The notes under the pieces were generated by a model. The model did not search any database. It was given only the letters and a program-made list of their open reading frames with translations, and was not told the origin of the DNA. The position numbers and the translations under genes were made by a program. Below are positions 20,745 through 32,640 of a DNA stretch of 64,000 nucleotides, in pieces; within the stretch, counting starts at the first letter, position 1, and each line of letters begins with the position of its first letter. The DNA lies in the NCBI RefSeq assembly GCF_921293095.1, contig NC_060254.1, forward strand, positions 7,006,001 to 7,070,000. The letters are read 5' to 3'. Source of the DNA: Ischnura elegans. Lineage: Eukaryota; Arthropoda; Insecta; Odonata; Coenagrionidae.

Positions 20745-23395
20745 TTTATACATTTACATTTAACAACAACAGGAACTCTCTCATTTACACAAAATTACAT
20801 TTACAAATTTACGTTGAGTCACTCATTACGCTAAATAATATGATCATTGACACATAAGAAAAAACACTTACACCACACACAATTGCGTAAAACTAAATAA
20901 CATACTCATTCACACTACACTGAATTTCATTTCACACTCAATTACACATTCTCACCACACTTAATTTCATACCCTCATTCACACTTAATTACAACGTAGT
21001 AGTCACTATAAACAGCTTACTTCTATCACTCAGAGTCACAAAGTCATTCACACTCAACAACAGATATTCAACAAACGAAATTACATAACCATATTTGCAC
21101 CTTATGACATTCAGCACAAACTATATATCACTCAATATTCAAAAATTTGAAAGATAAAATTGTCACAGGTTTTCGTACAAGCAAAAAAAATATACCATCT
21201 TTTCAAGTTTTTATTTTCAACAGTAGCATAACAACTAGTATTAAAAGTAAAATGCATCGAAAGTAACTAGTTATAATACATTAAAATAATGGATACACAA
21301 AGATTCTGGAATACGAAAATAATTAGTGAATTCAATATAGTAAATATATCCATGGCAATACGAGATTTCTACGACAAATACATAATATAAATATTTTATT
21401 TCAAACTTTAATTTCTCTCGGTAGCACACGAACTAAGAGGATGTTTAAGTTTAAATACCGGCACATAATGCAAGTGGAATTCCAAAATTGAAACACCGCG
21501 TCACTGACCAAGAGGCACAGTTAAAAAATATAATTTATTGCAAATTTAATCGACAAAAAACATTATTACAGACTGATTTCACACGTAGATTTACTAAAAT
21601 TATATGATTACAGAAATAGATAAAATCTATATTTAAAAAAAGACACTGATAGTTCTGATACATAAGCATCCACTCTGACACATAAATACCAACTGCATTA
21701 GCCAGCGGAAAGTCATGTAATTAATTAGCCAGTTTTACATCTGGGAAACATTCAAGCCGTTTTCATTGTATACTTAGCTAACGCTGTGAAAATAAGCAAT
21801 AAATCCACCGAACATAATGTAGCACTTTGGAATGAATCTCCTTGGCAACTTCAGTTAAGCATGACTGTCCGCTGTTACACCCCCTCTCCGCGTTGAGGAC
21901 GCAGTTGGATTTGAGGGGGACATGCACTACACTACTTTCTACACAACACTACCAAAATTCTACGATGTGATCAAACACACCAATTTCTACCATTCATAAA
22001 TACATTCCAAATCACACTCTCACTCATACTAAATAACAATATACTTGAAATCATACTCCAATTCTCTCATTCATACCAAGTTTTATATATTAAACCATAT
22101 TACATTCATTCATAATCCCAAAATCCAATGCTAAACATACCAAGACAAGCATTAAAATGCAAAATAAATCACATTCGACAATTAATCTAAAATAAACTCT
22201 TCTCGACTACGTAAAATCACTCATTCAAATGTACACTAGATATCACCTGCATTCACACAAAATTACATATGCACATTATCTCATTCACACTAAATTACAT
22301 ACCCCCATATTCATTCACACTAAATAGCACACTCATATTCACACTATATTAAATAACCAGAGACACTCATTCACACTGTAATACACACTAAAACTCAAGA
22401 AATATAACATACTCTCATTGAAACTCAATCATATAGCCTCATTCACACTAAATTCTATTGTATCATTCACACAAAATTATACTCTAACATTCACACTTTA
22501 AATACCTTCATTCACACAACATAGCATAATTAAATACACCAAATAACACTCTCTCATTCATACGAAGGAACATAACCACTCAATCACACTAAATTATATA
22601 CTAAAATTCACACTAAGCAACATACTCTCAAACACACTAGCCAACATACACGATCTCATTCATACTAAATGAATACCCTCATTCATACAAAATTACGTTT
22701 TAATTCTCTCGCATAATAACATACCCACACTAACACTCAACATTCTGTCATTCACACGTAATACCTTATTCATTCGCACTAGATAGCATTCTCATTCAAA
22801 CGAAATAACACACCTTCATACTAAATTAATTCCATCATTTACGCCACATTACGCTGTAATATTCACACTTAATGATATACCCTCATTCACACAAAATAGC
22901 ATACCATAGCATAAAATAGCATTCACACATAACCGCATTCAGCAACTTAAACTTAAATACACTCTTCCAAGCACACCAAATTACATCTTACATTCACACC
23001 AAATAACACATTCTCATTCACACGAAATAAATCATCCTCACTAACGCGAAATAAATTTATCCAACTTAAACTAAAATACGCTCTCTCAATCACACCAAAT
23101 AACGTTCTCACATTCACACAATGTAACACACTCTAAATCACACCAAATTAAATTCTCACATTCAAACCACATCACTTTCTCTCAATCACACTAAATAGCA
23201 TTCTCACATTTAAACCATATCACATTCCCTCATTCACACCAAATAACATTCTCACATTCACACAATGTAACATTCTCAAGCTCATACAAATCACATTCAC
23301 ACAAAACCACATTTTTCATATCACAAAAAGCAAATCATCAAAAAAATACGGAAAGGCACATACAAATGAAATAGACACAAAATATCAAGCACAAA
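20745..23395. repeat. Degenerate 'TTCACACTAAATTACAT' minisatellite tract
   Basis: About 2.6 kb composed largely of variants of CATTCACACTAAATTACA and CTCATTCACAC, especially 20820-21120 and 22180-23300, with a less regular middle (21120-21960). The plus strand is strikingly poor in G. No reading frame spans it. Unit length and order vary, as expected for an old, slipped array. Confidence 0.8.
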
Positions 23396-25015
23396 ATAAA
23401 GTCACATTCCTCAGATTCCTTGTCATTCTTCATCTCTTGATGCTAAGCAGTGAATGTTCCTCTTGTGTCTTCAACTCTTGAGGCTTCAGCTTCTCAAATT
23501 TGCAATGATTTTGTTTCATTCTTCAGTTTTCCAAGTTCCTGTATCACTTCACTGTAGCGGCAGTCCTGCTCCATGCTATTCCTATGCTGCTGTTTCTAGG
23601 TCCATGATTGCAAGCTGCCGTAGTCTCCCTAATGTAAGAACAACATCGAATGTACTCAACAATAAGATAGAAACGTCTCTTTCTCGGGCATAAAAATTTT
23701 TAATTCATGAAAAAAGCAACTTACGAACTAACAATAATATAGGTTTTTGATTTAAATGATTACGCCGATCAGTAATAAAAACATTTGATGCGTCAAAGTT
23801 GCTGTATGTTAGGTTCATGGCAAGGAAAGTAAAAGTATCTCTAGTACAGTATAACTATAGTAGATTTCCCAAAATGAAAAAAACTTTGTTAAAAAAACAG
23901 GGAGAAAACGCATTTTCATCGATCCAATTTTATCGAATGGGTTTTGCATGCGAAGGATTATGACGTAAAAATTAATAACTCTCGATATAACATGAGCACG
24001 CTACCATGAGACAGAGCTTTATAGCTGGAGGTCTTCGATGGGAAGGTATCTGAGATTACATTTACATCGATGCCATAACGTATGGGATTATAAAATGAAG
24101 TAGAAAACAAATTTGACGAGCGCGAGTGTAAATGTTTACCATTGAAAGGGCTTGAAGAAATGCATAATTAGCACTTATAAGCGTACAAATCTATAAAACG
24201 TATTTTGGAGTATACTGACGAAGAAACTGAACTCTCACTGATACACAGTGAGATAATGTGACACTAATAACATACTGATGATAACATTAAAAAATTCAAT
24301 GATAAGTCCATTTTTTATATATATTAAATGAGGAATGTGAACATGCTGATAAAACCACATCCACCTTTAAGCACCCAGATTGGGCAAACGTCAATTCAAC
24401 GAAATCACATTTTGAGCACCGAAATTCATTTCTTTGCTAAACCATATGGAGTGAAACATCTTCCCGGCTCAAAGAAGGTATGGAAAACATGGTTGCCTTA
24501 AAAATATATCTCATTTTTTATAGTCCAGCCATTTGAGCACTTTATCACTTAAGCGAAGGAGAGAGACAAGGACTGCATACGGGATTGTAATGACCCCGAG
24601 AATAGATTTCCGCGGAGTGCTGAGTTTTAAAGACTTACAATACCTGTTTGAAAACAACCCTAAATGTGCCTAAAATGGATTTTATATGCGGTGTGGCAAA
24701 GGTTTTATTATCGCCCCATTTCGCTTCAAACTACTTCAATTTGCCACGAATACTCATCGTTTATGATATTAAATGATTATGGTTTTATCTACGAAAGATA
24801 TTTTACCTGAACATCCCTCAAAAAATTAATCATAGTACGTAAACTTTGGGGGAATAATTATTTTACAACAGCACTGCCTGATCAAGATATTTAGTACGCA
24901 GTCACGCGTGCAGGTGCAAATTTACATACTCCAAGGGTGAAGTTCCCCATGAAAAAATATTTTACTTGTTCGGGATGCGAACCCGGATTTCCCGGTAAAG
25001 TCGATAATTTTTCAT
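23396..25015. other. No recognisable gene
   Basis: AT-rich. A small open frame at 23454-23693 has no motif. Near 24969-25000 the sequence GGGATGCGAACCCGGATTTC is the reverse of a tRNA-type B box, suggesting a SINE fragment on the minus strand. Confidence 0.35.
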
Positions 25016-25039
25016 TGTGTACATCAACCTTGGTATTTA

Positions 25040-26665
25040 TATTTTACAACCTTTAACACGGGTCCTCGAGATCGTCAACATGCGAAACCCTTGGAGTGAC
25101 TTAATTAGCAGCAACCAAAAGAAGAGAAAAGAAGACCACGAAGATGGAGAAGAAGACAGCAATGAATGTAAGATTATGATAAGAGCAGGCAAGCTAGAAA
25201 ACATTAAAAAGGAAATGGAGAAAGGTAAGATAGATATCTTGGGATTGCTAAGTAGTGGTATGATTATGGGTGGATGGGGGGATAGATCCCCCCCCCCCCC
25301 AAAGCCTTAGAGAATTTCATAGTGTACTATTTTTTCCTCTTGTGATGATTTCCCGCGAAAAATAACGTGTAAAAAGAAAATTTTAAGTTCCACATTGATG
25401 TAAAATGTATCTTCAGGTAAAATATAATTTTTCCAAAATTTTTGGTGGGCCTGAGGGTCACCACCTTGGGGCCTTATCCCCCCAAAGCATATATCCAGTC
25501 ACGCCAACGACGTGAAGTGTGGCGGAAAGATTGTGGAGAATACTGAAGAGTAGAATATTTGTTTGTACATATTTCGGTGAAGAATAAATTCTACGAGGTA
25601 GTTAGTATTCAATGGGAAGATGGGTATGAGAGTGGTAGGTAGTATTAGGATTCTGGAGTTATAAATTGATTCGCGACCCACCAACCCTGTTTACATGGTC
25701 TCTTGTAATTATAGGGTGGAAGAAGATGAGGTTTGTTATCGGCGCTAAGAAATAATGAGGGAAATGGAGGATAAGTAAATCTAGTTGTGATGGGGGTCTG
25801 GAACGGCACAGTTGGAGAAGAGAGGGATGGAAACGAAATTGAAGAATATGGATTAGAAATAGAGAACAAGAGGGAAGAGAAAGGAGCGGAATTACGCATG
25901 TAAAACAAGCTTGTTGAAGTTAATGAATTAACCAATTGCTAATTTTAATCAAAAGAAATAAGCAAAAGGGTTTCCCAGGGTGAATAGTTGTTGATTAGTT
26001 ACAGGATAAGATGAATCAGTCAAACAGACAACAGCGACGTGTATCATTTGAGATTAATAAGATCATTATATACATTAATACCGTGTCTAATAGTTATTTG
26101 TGGAGCAGAAGAAGAATTAAATCCAATAAAGCTATTCATCACACTCACGGTGAGATCATTATAAAGTTCAAAAGAGCATAGTATGGAAGATTCCAGGGTA
26201 CTTAGGGAGATATGAGGTAGACTACAATATGGTAAGTCAGTGGTATATTAATGATGTGAAAAAGTCGCGCAGGTTCCCTGCAGCGGATGCGGATTCAGAA
26301 CACAACCTAATACTTAAGAAATGCAACTTAAGATTAGAAAGGAGAGGAAATGGAATGCAAAAGCTCTGAAGGAGACTACGGGGAGGGAATACCTGAAACT
26401 AGTGGAAAATATAATCCGAGAGATGTGCAGACCGTAGAGGTGCTGGGATAATATTAAAGCAGGAATAGTGAAAGCAACCGAGAAGTCAATTTGCTAGGCT
26501 GACCGTAAAAAGGACGAAGAAACCGTGGACAATGGAGCAAATGCTAAATGAAATGGAGGACAGAATGAAGTGAAATAAAGAGGGTGCAGAGCCGAGCAAG
26601 AGGGTGGAGGAAAAGACAGTGTGAGGAAATGGAAAATTTTCAGTAAGAAGGAGAGGTATGCACGT
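25040..26665 (+). mobile_element. Second decayed copy of the endonuclease-RT family
   Basis: Same family as 14620-16965. Visible in order: the endonuclease start (EEDSNECK.. about 25150; KLENIKKEMEKGKIDILGL, 25190-25245), NLVVMGVWNGTVGEERDGNE (about 25780-25840), KKSRRFPAADADSEHNLIL (about 26255-26315), REYLKLVENIIREM (26380-26425), KAGIVKATEKSI (about 26455-26495), and the W.MEQMLNEMEDR segment (about 26530-26560). It ends before the RT core. A C/G-tract repeat interrupts it at 25262-25500, and another AT-rich interruption lies at about 25920-26120. Confidence 0.8.
25262..25500. repeat. Short G/C-tract repeat nested in the retrotransposon copy
   Basis: Begins GGGGGGATAGATCCCCCCCC, then AAAGCCTTAGAGAATTTCAT, and ends near CTTATCCCCCCAAAGCATAT. 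It belongs to the same general class as 15823-16120, 17905-18198 and 60455-60520 (G tract, C tract, AAGCCT.AGAGAA). Confidence 0.5.
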
Positions 26666-27027
26666 TTAACGCTGTTGTTACTTTTCTAATTAATCGAGAT
26701 ACTCATATGTTGTTTTAACTTTGCGGCTATTATACATATGTAGGTACTATGTGTGTCATTAGAAATAAAAGACTGTCGTAATGTGGTGATGATTTACTTG
26801 TTTGTGGGTTTCTTTTTGGCTCCGTTACTCTATAATACTCAGTTAAGTCCATGGCTCCAATGCCTAATTATATTCACTGCCTAATTAGTAATATCTACAG
26901 GACCCAGGCAGTCACCTAAAATTGGACTTGATAATTTGGATTGATAGTCTGAGGGTATGTTTACACCCAATAGGACGTGTGAGTTTTTTTATTGTTTGTG
27001 TGAGTGTGATTTCGTTGCAGCAAATGG
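26666..27027. other. No recognisable gene
   Basis: Ordinary AT-rich sequence between the retrotransposon copy and the gag-like fragment; long terminal repeats were not identified. Confidence 0.3.
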
Positions 27028-27308
27028 AGAAGTTGCGTGGTGCATCGAATTACGACACATGGGCCATGGATATGGAGATGCACTTCATCCTTGAGGATAT
27101 ATTGGACTTTGTAAGTGGTCCATTTTCTACAAGTGCCACTGGGGCAGAATGTACAATGTTCATGCCCTCAAATACTAAACATAAATCCCGAATATATGAG
27201 AGGGTAGATCTATATACTATAAAGCCCTCTTCCGACCACTCACTTCTACAAATTTTTGGGGTGAACGAGACGAGATACGACAAAAAATCTTGCGACGGCA
27301 CCCTTTAA
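27028..27308 (+). pseudogene. Copia-like gag N-terminus fragment
   Basis: The frame reads MEKLRGASNYDTWAMDMEMH, then FILEDILDFVSG. Known: 'KL.G.NY.TW...M...L...DLW..V.G' is the start of the Ty1/Copia gag (UBN2-type) domain. After about 40 residues the similarity stops and the frame continues without motif to TAA at 27306-27308. The sequence before the ATG (TGATTTCGTTGCAG) looks like a splice acceptor, so a domesticated exon is a less likely alternative. No protease, integrase or RT follows. Confidence 0.5.
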
Positions 27309-28250
27309 AATTGTCTAAACCCCCAGGAAAAAACTGTCAAAACACTAAATTTCCCAATGTTTATCTGTCTATTCATTTAATTTAGTGTGGGATTAGTTAA
27401 AAAAATGGTCACCATAATACTATAACGGTGCGGCGATCGTTGGAAGGAAGATAAAAACAAATAATCACAGCAGTATATTTTTTATGCAAACAAAATGAGC
27501 GAAGTTGGAAAAGAAAATTAAGACGAGAGATGAGGTAGATATAAATGGTATTATTTCTCATGACCGCGAATGATACCAGCAATATTTGATAAAGAACGAA
27601 TTAAGACATAAGATGACAAATCTAAGGTAGGAAATTTACAATGTAATTTTTGAAAAGTCAATTTCTTCATGGCTTCTTTCCATGTGAACAAAAATGTCTT
27701 TATATGAAAGTGTACTAAAACAAAAAGAGGATAAAGATAAGATAGAAATTACATATAATTTTTGAAAAATTACATTCTGTATATAAAATTTCGGTGTTAT
27801 GCAAATCGAGGGCGTTGTTGTTATTAATTCAACAGATAACAAGTGCACATAATGTCACTTTTAAAAGATTATTCGTGCTGTTGACTGTAGTTCCTGACTT
27901 GTTGCCTATACACGATTGCAGTAGAAAAACGTCTAAGCAAAAATTCCTTTTTTTCCTATTTTAATTGCCTTTATTTGCATATACCAACTTGGCCCTTCTA
28001 AGCCATATGGCCTGTCAGAAGGCTTAAAAGATAGGTTGGTAAAATTATTTTATTTTCACTGTTTGTGATGGCCACAGCGTTTTATTTTTGTTTACGTTCT
28101 TTTTCTGTTATTATCCAATTTAATGTGCTTTGTTATCTGTGAGGCGGTGCATCAAAAGAAATGAATAATGGAATACGGAGGATAAGTGAAATTATAGGAA
28201 TTTCATATTCAATTATCTTACTGTCTTACGAAAATCGCGTTTCATTGAAT
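27309..28250. other. No recognisable gene
   Basis: AT-rich; no coding motif, RNA gene or repeat recognised. Confidence 0.4.
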
Positions 28251-28255
28251 GACTT

Positions 28256-28408
28256 ATACAACAATTGCCATGAGAAAAAAATCCCTGGACCGGGAATCGC
28301 ACCACGGACCTTTGGCTTTCCGGGCCACTGCGCAGACCACTACGCTATCCAGGTTCTTTAATTCCCATGGCAATTATTTTTATTTTTTGCTCATGGCAAT
28401 TGTTGTAT
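28256..28408 (-). mobile_element. tRNA-like core inside a perfect 19-bp inverted repeat
   Basis: ATACAACAATTGCCATGAG at 28256-28274 is exactly repeated in inverse at 28390-28408, and A-runs just inside both arms extend the match. Between them the minus strand (about 28356-28283) reads GGATAGCGTAGTGGTCTGCG with an A-box-like start, then GGTCCGTGGTGCGATTCCCG with a B-box-like end, and CCGGTCCAGGGA closing the stem region. It looks like a tRNA-derived SINE head. The outer inverted repeat makes it resemble a small inverted-repeat element instead. Confidence 0.65.
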
Positions 28409-29382
28409 ATTTCACCGCCGTTCACGCGGCATGTTTAGAAATATTACACATTGAATGACTTAGTTATTCAACATCTTCGAAATCATGATATTTATAATGT
28501 CATGTTCATCAAAAGTTGTCATATGCTACTCATCACATGATTTTACTGCGCATTATATTGAATATTATAGCTGCAAGGAGATGTTTGTGCACAACGACTC
28601 ATGCAAAACTTAAAAGAGAGGTATTCCTGAGCTGGTATCATTCGCGGTCATGAGAAATAATGTGTCGATAAAATTCGTCACACAAGCCCCAATTCATGCT
28701 AAGGATCTCCACTTTGCGCATTTGCACTAGATATTGAAATTCAGCTCCTGCGTAAATCTGTAGCGCGCATCATCCTCTCTTAAGCTTACGATGGGAAACT
28801 GCAGCCACATCTCATTCATATTTTAAGATTTTGGTTGAGTTATGAGAAAACTAATTAATAAACGTGTTTTTTTTCATGGCAACCGATTAGTCTGGTCGAT
28901 AGAGTTTCGATACCTCCACTACATAAGCGCTCAACAATCGCCCACCGAATCGAATCCGTTCATCTAGATAGCCCTTATAGCACCAGATGAGCGGATTCAA
29001 TGATTTGATGCAGTCAGTTATTACGCGTGGGGTGCCCCTGTTCAATGCCCAACGCAAGCACATTTATTCTCCACTTTTTGTATTTATTTTGAGATCCCCT
29101 AGATTTAGCTCCTAATTTTATTATTTTCAATCAGAGAATCGTTTTTCTGGGAGGAAAATCTTTCATATTCTCACGCTACGTTGGGTTAATTATGCGTTAG
29201 ATCTTTGTTGTTTTAACAGTTGTAACAGAAATATTCAATGCTCCATTTGAATCCAAATTACGATGAGCCCGATCAGAAACTTGTGTTTCTAACTACACCT
29301 TTTGCAATGTTTACTCCCTTTATGTAATAATACTATGGCAGCTAGAATTTGAGAAGAACTTTACTGTAACAGAGCAGAATCA
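28409..29382. other. No recognisable gene
   Basis: AT-rich sequence with no motif or repeat recognised. Confidence 0.4.
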
Positions 29383-29590
29383 CTGTGCTGGAACTGTGCT
29401 AGAGCTCAGACTGCACTGTGACTGGGCTGGGTAACATGACTGGAGCTGTACTATGGCTCAAACTGGACTTTGTCTGGGCTGGGTAACATGACTGGAACTG
29501 TACTATAGCTCTAACCCTACTGTGACAGGGCTAGATGACATGACTGGAACTGTACTATGGCTCAAACTGCACTGTGACAGGGCTGGACTT
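29383..29590 (+). repeat. Minisatellite, unit about 52 bp, about four copies
   Basis: Units of the form ACTGGAACTGTACTATGGCT, CAAACTGCACTGTGAC, GGGCTGGGTAACATG repeated with substitutions. Related in motif to the array at 30968-31150. Confidence 0.8.
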
Positions 29591-29739
29591 TTACTAGTCA
29601 TTGATGGGAGGAAGGATTTCTCGTATTATTTCCTATTACGATCAACTATCATTTCCATGAGAAAATAAATGCGTAAATTATATAAAAAAATTATGTTGAC
29701 AATACTGCGGCAATGCATAGCTCCAGCTTGCTTATTATT

Positions 29740-30445
29740 TTGGTAAAGTATGGTCAAAAGAACAACTTCCGCCGATACTCAGCCATCTTTGTTGGACAGC
29801 ATTGGTGTTGTACCGGTTGTACCATTACTTGGTTACGTGCTCTCATCCTCTGAATTCTACGATGTATGATGGATGCGTCGATGTAAGATCGACGCTAAGA
29901 ACGTGAAGAAGTGAACGTAACATCAATTGCATCAAAATTAGGTAGTTAGCCGGGAGTTTTTCTTGCGGGTGAAGTGTTGTCGATTATGATGAAATCCGTG
30001 TGGTTCGCGATGAATCAACTTTCCACGATTGATTCCGACGACTCGCTATCTACTCCTTGCGAAGCACGAGAGAGTTGAAAAAAAGGCATATCTTTATTTT
30101 TACTCTGTTAAGAGCACATCAACGACTAAAGACCTTCGGTATTCTATTAAAACTGACCTCAAATCGGGTAAATAGCATATTATGACATTATGTTATCACG
30201 ATGGTGTGCAGTTTGCGTCATGGCTGCTGGAGGTAAGTACTCAACTTCTCTAAAATTAAATCCAGACAAATTTAAACAGTCAAATTTTGACATAACATTT
30301 TATTAGATATAAGTATGTAATGTGTTTTCCTTTTAATTTCAGGAAGGAAGCCAATGAGGCAAATGAATTGAGCGGCCATGCCTTAACAAGACTTTCATTT
30401 TTATGTTTATAATCATGAGTATATTTGTATTTAATAAATTTCTTC
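29740..30445 (+). ncRNA. Candidate two-exon transcript, non-coding or micro-coding
   Basis: Seen: a consensus donor GGAG/GTAAGT at 30232/30233; a pyrimidine-rich acceptor TTCCTTTTAATTTCAG ending 30342 (110-base intron); and AATAAA at 30433-30438. Across the junction an ATG at 30201 would encode 33 residues (MVCSLRHGCW..RKEANEANELSG..) ending at TAA; an alternative ATG gives only eight. No known protein is recognised, so a short non-coding RNA gene is as likely. The 5' end is not defined; 29740 is only where the sequence becomes less AT-rich. Flanked by two related minisatellites. Confidence 0.3.
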
Positions 30446-30967
30446 TATTTTCATATCTTATTGTCATTTATCTCCACGGCGTTAGAACTTCATCAACAAA
30501 AACTATCGAGGTGGGCATATGTGTGTCAACTAGACAAATAGCACTGAAGTAAATTTTGGTATTTTTTATGTTAAGTGCCCGTTGATGTGCAGAATAGGAT
30601 TTGTCAATTTTTCTCATAGAACCAAAGTGCTTCGATAGCAATGTTTTTAGTACCATAAACTTTGTTTATATTAAGGAAATGGAACGTAACAAATTCAGTG
30701 AGTGTCTGTTAGGAATATGGTCTAGGTATCTTTCCTTAGACTAGCCAACATGCAAATGAGAGTAGTCGTTTTGGCCACTGTTATATCTCTGCCGTTTTCT
30801 GATTGGATCAGGCAACCAATCTTCACAAACACCTAAAAAGGGAATTATATATATTTGCTAATTGGCCTATCTTGATTTAATCTGCTTCTTGTTTTCAATA
30901 AGATCTACAGGGAATGAAATAGCCACATCTAGGCTGTCAATTATTGATTCATGGAAAGGGTATTACA

Positions 30968-31235
30968 GTAAAAACTGTGCTATAGCAGCTGCACTATGGC
31001 TGTGCTATGGTAACTGAACTATGACTGTGCTATGGCAACTGCACTATGACTGTGCTAAGGCAACTGTACTGTGACTGTGCTATGACAACTCCACTGTGAC
31101 TGTGCTATGACAACTCCACTGTGACTGTGCTATAACTGTACTGTGATGTTTCAATTTAAGTGCAGTCTAAGTAGAGTCACAGTACAGTTCCTTTAGCACA
31201 GTTACAGTGCAGCTTTAGTACAGTCGCAGCACAGA
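30968..31235. repeat. 25-bp minisatellite with an inverted arm
   Basis: At 30968-31150 the unit CTGTGCTATGACAACTCCAC plus TGTGA recurs about seven times. From about 31160 to 31235 the same motif appears in reverse (GTCACAGTACAGTTCC, TTTAGCACAGTTACAGTGCA), so the tract can fold back on itself. Confidence 0.75.
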
Positions 31236-31845
31236 TTTTTTTGTATGGGATGCCTTATAAATTAAAATTTAGGTAACTGTACTTCATTGTATTTCGTAAA
31301 TTCTGTATGTTATTATATTAAGTATAAATTGAGTATTACTTACTGTGGAATATCCACTGAACTTTTTGAGTTTGAATTGAATTATTTAGCGACTATGCCC
31401 GACTGTTTTTTTTTAAGTCCCTCAGAAAATCATTGCTCTTCTTTAAAAATTTATTTTCATATCGTAACTTATGTACCACGCGCTCGTTTTACTTGAAAGT
31501 GGAAATATTTCTGGTGTTAGTGAAATATTGGAAGTGTAAGACCTTCTATAGTGGCCATAACAGGCCGCAGGTCTTTTGCGAGAGGGGTCTGGGGACCGCC
31601 CCCCCCCCCTCCCCCAAAAGTAAGTATTTATTCACGTGATCGAGTTAATAATGTGTTGCTTGAACTTTGGCTCTCTTGTCACCTATATACTATGTGTGTT
31701 GGTAGAAATAAAAGACTATCGTCTCCCGGTGATGGTTACTTAAGTTGATGCGTTTCTTTTTGACTTAGTTACAAGCGCAAAAATATCCACTGCCTGATCA
31801 GTAATCTCTACATACGACAAGGCTAAGTCACCAAGGGGCGGCGAA
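31236..31845. other. No recognisable gene; G/C-tract repeat fragment
   Basis: Contains a C-tract fragment near 31590-31620 (GGGGACCGCCCCCCCCC), probably another member of the G/C-tract repeats, and otherwise AT-rich sequence. Confidence 0.35.
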
Positions 31846-31849
31846 AAAG

Positions 31850-32640
31850 GCCAAGCCTAAATTAAGGCTAAGGGTGGAAGGATGCTAACCGAGTGATACG
31901 AGTTGTAGAGTAGGTGAAGGAACGTGAAGATAACCTGAATGACAGCAGGAACAGGCCGGAGAGACTGAATTTCGATGAGAAAATTGCAATGGAGGATAAC
32001 CTTGGGCCGCGGAAATCTAGAAATTCCCTCGTAATAAGAAGGCGAGGAAAGCGGTGGGGAAGGAAAATATCCTGTGTGAGCAACTGAAGAATATAAGAGA
32101 AGGCATTAGGTACTAGGAGATAGGATCTATGAGAGGGATGTTGGTATGAGGATTTCATGAAAACTTATCCAATTCTGCCACCAAAACAGAATAAGGGTCT
32201 TGAATGCGGAGACTGTGGGTCTATTAGCTTAATGTAAGACAAGGCGAAAGTTGCAATGAGAATATTACACAGATGAATAGATGTGAGTGCAAAAGAGTAT
32301 TTGGGCGAATATCAGCTTCATTTCATAGAAGAAATGTCTCAAGGAGAGAATCTCTGTAAGAAACCTCGTAATGGAATAATGGTAACGCGATTACTAGTGG
32401 AGAGGAAGCTAGAAAATAACGGAGACGTGTATGCAAGGTCTGTGGATTTCGAAAAAGAAGTTGGTAGAGTAGACTGGATAAAATAGAAGGGATGGTGTCC
32501 TGAACTGAAGGAAGTAAGGGGGATGAAAATCATCACCATGATAAGACTACAGGATAGGAGAGCGGAATTGCGTGGTTTCACCAACATTCAAATTGATTGT
32601 GATCATAATTGCGATGAAACCATTGGAAAAGCAGTGTGAT
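31850..32640 (+). mobile_element. Third decayed copy of the endonuclease-RT family, RT segment
   Basis: Begins in the RT approach region (NRPERLNFDEKIAMEDNLGP, about 31945-32010) and continues into RT blocks: LPPKQNKGLECGDCGSISLM (about 32175-32235), ILHR.IDVSAKEYLGEYQLHF (about 32262-32320), then ERKLENNGDVYARSVDFEKE (32400-32460) corresponding to the block with the first catalytic aspartate, VGRVDWIK, and IRLQDRRAELRGF up to about 32590. Many stops and small deletions; the YADD region is absent. Same family as 14620-16965 and 25040-26665, and it supplies the RT part missing there. Confidence 0.8.

Noticed and set aside
28283..28356. Functional tRNA gene
   Set aside because: Box-like elements are present but acceptor and anticodon stems do not form properly, so a tRNA-derived repeat is more likely.
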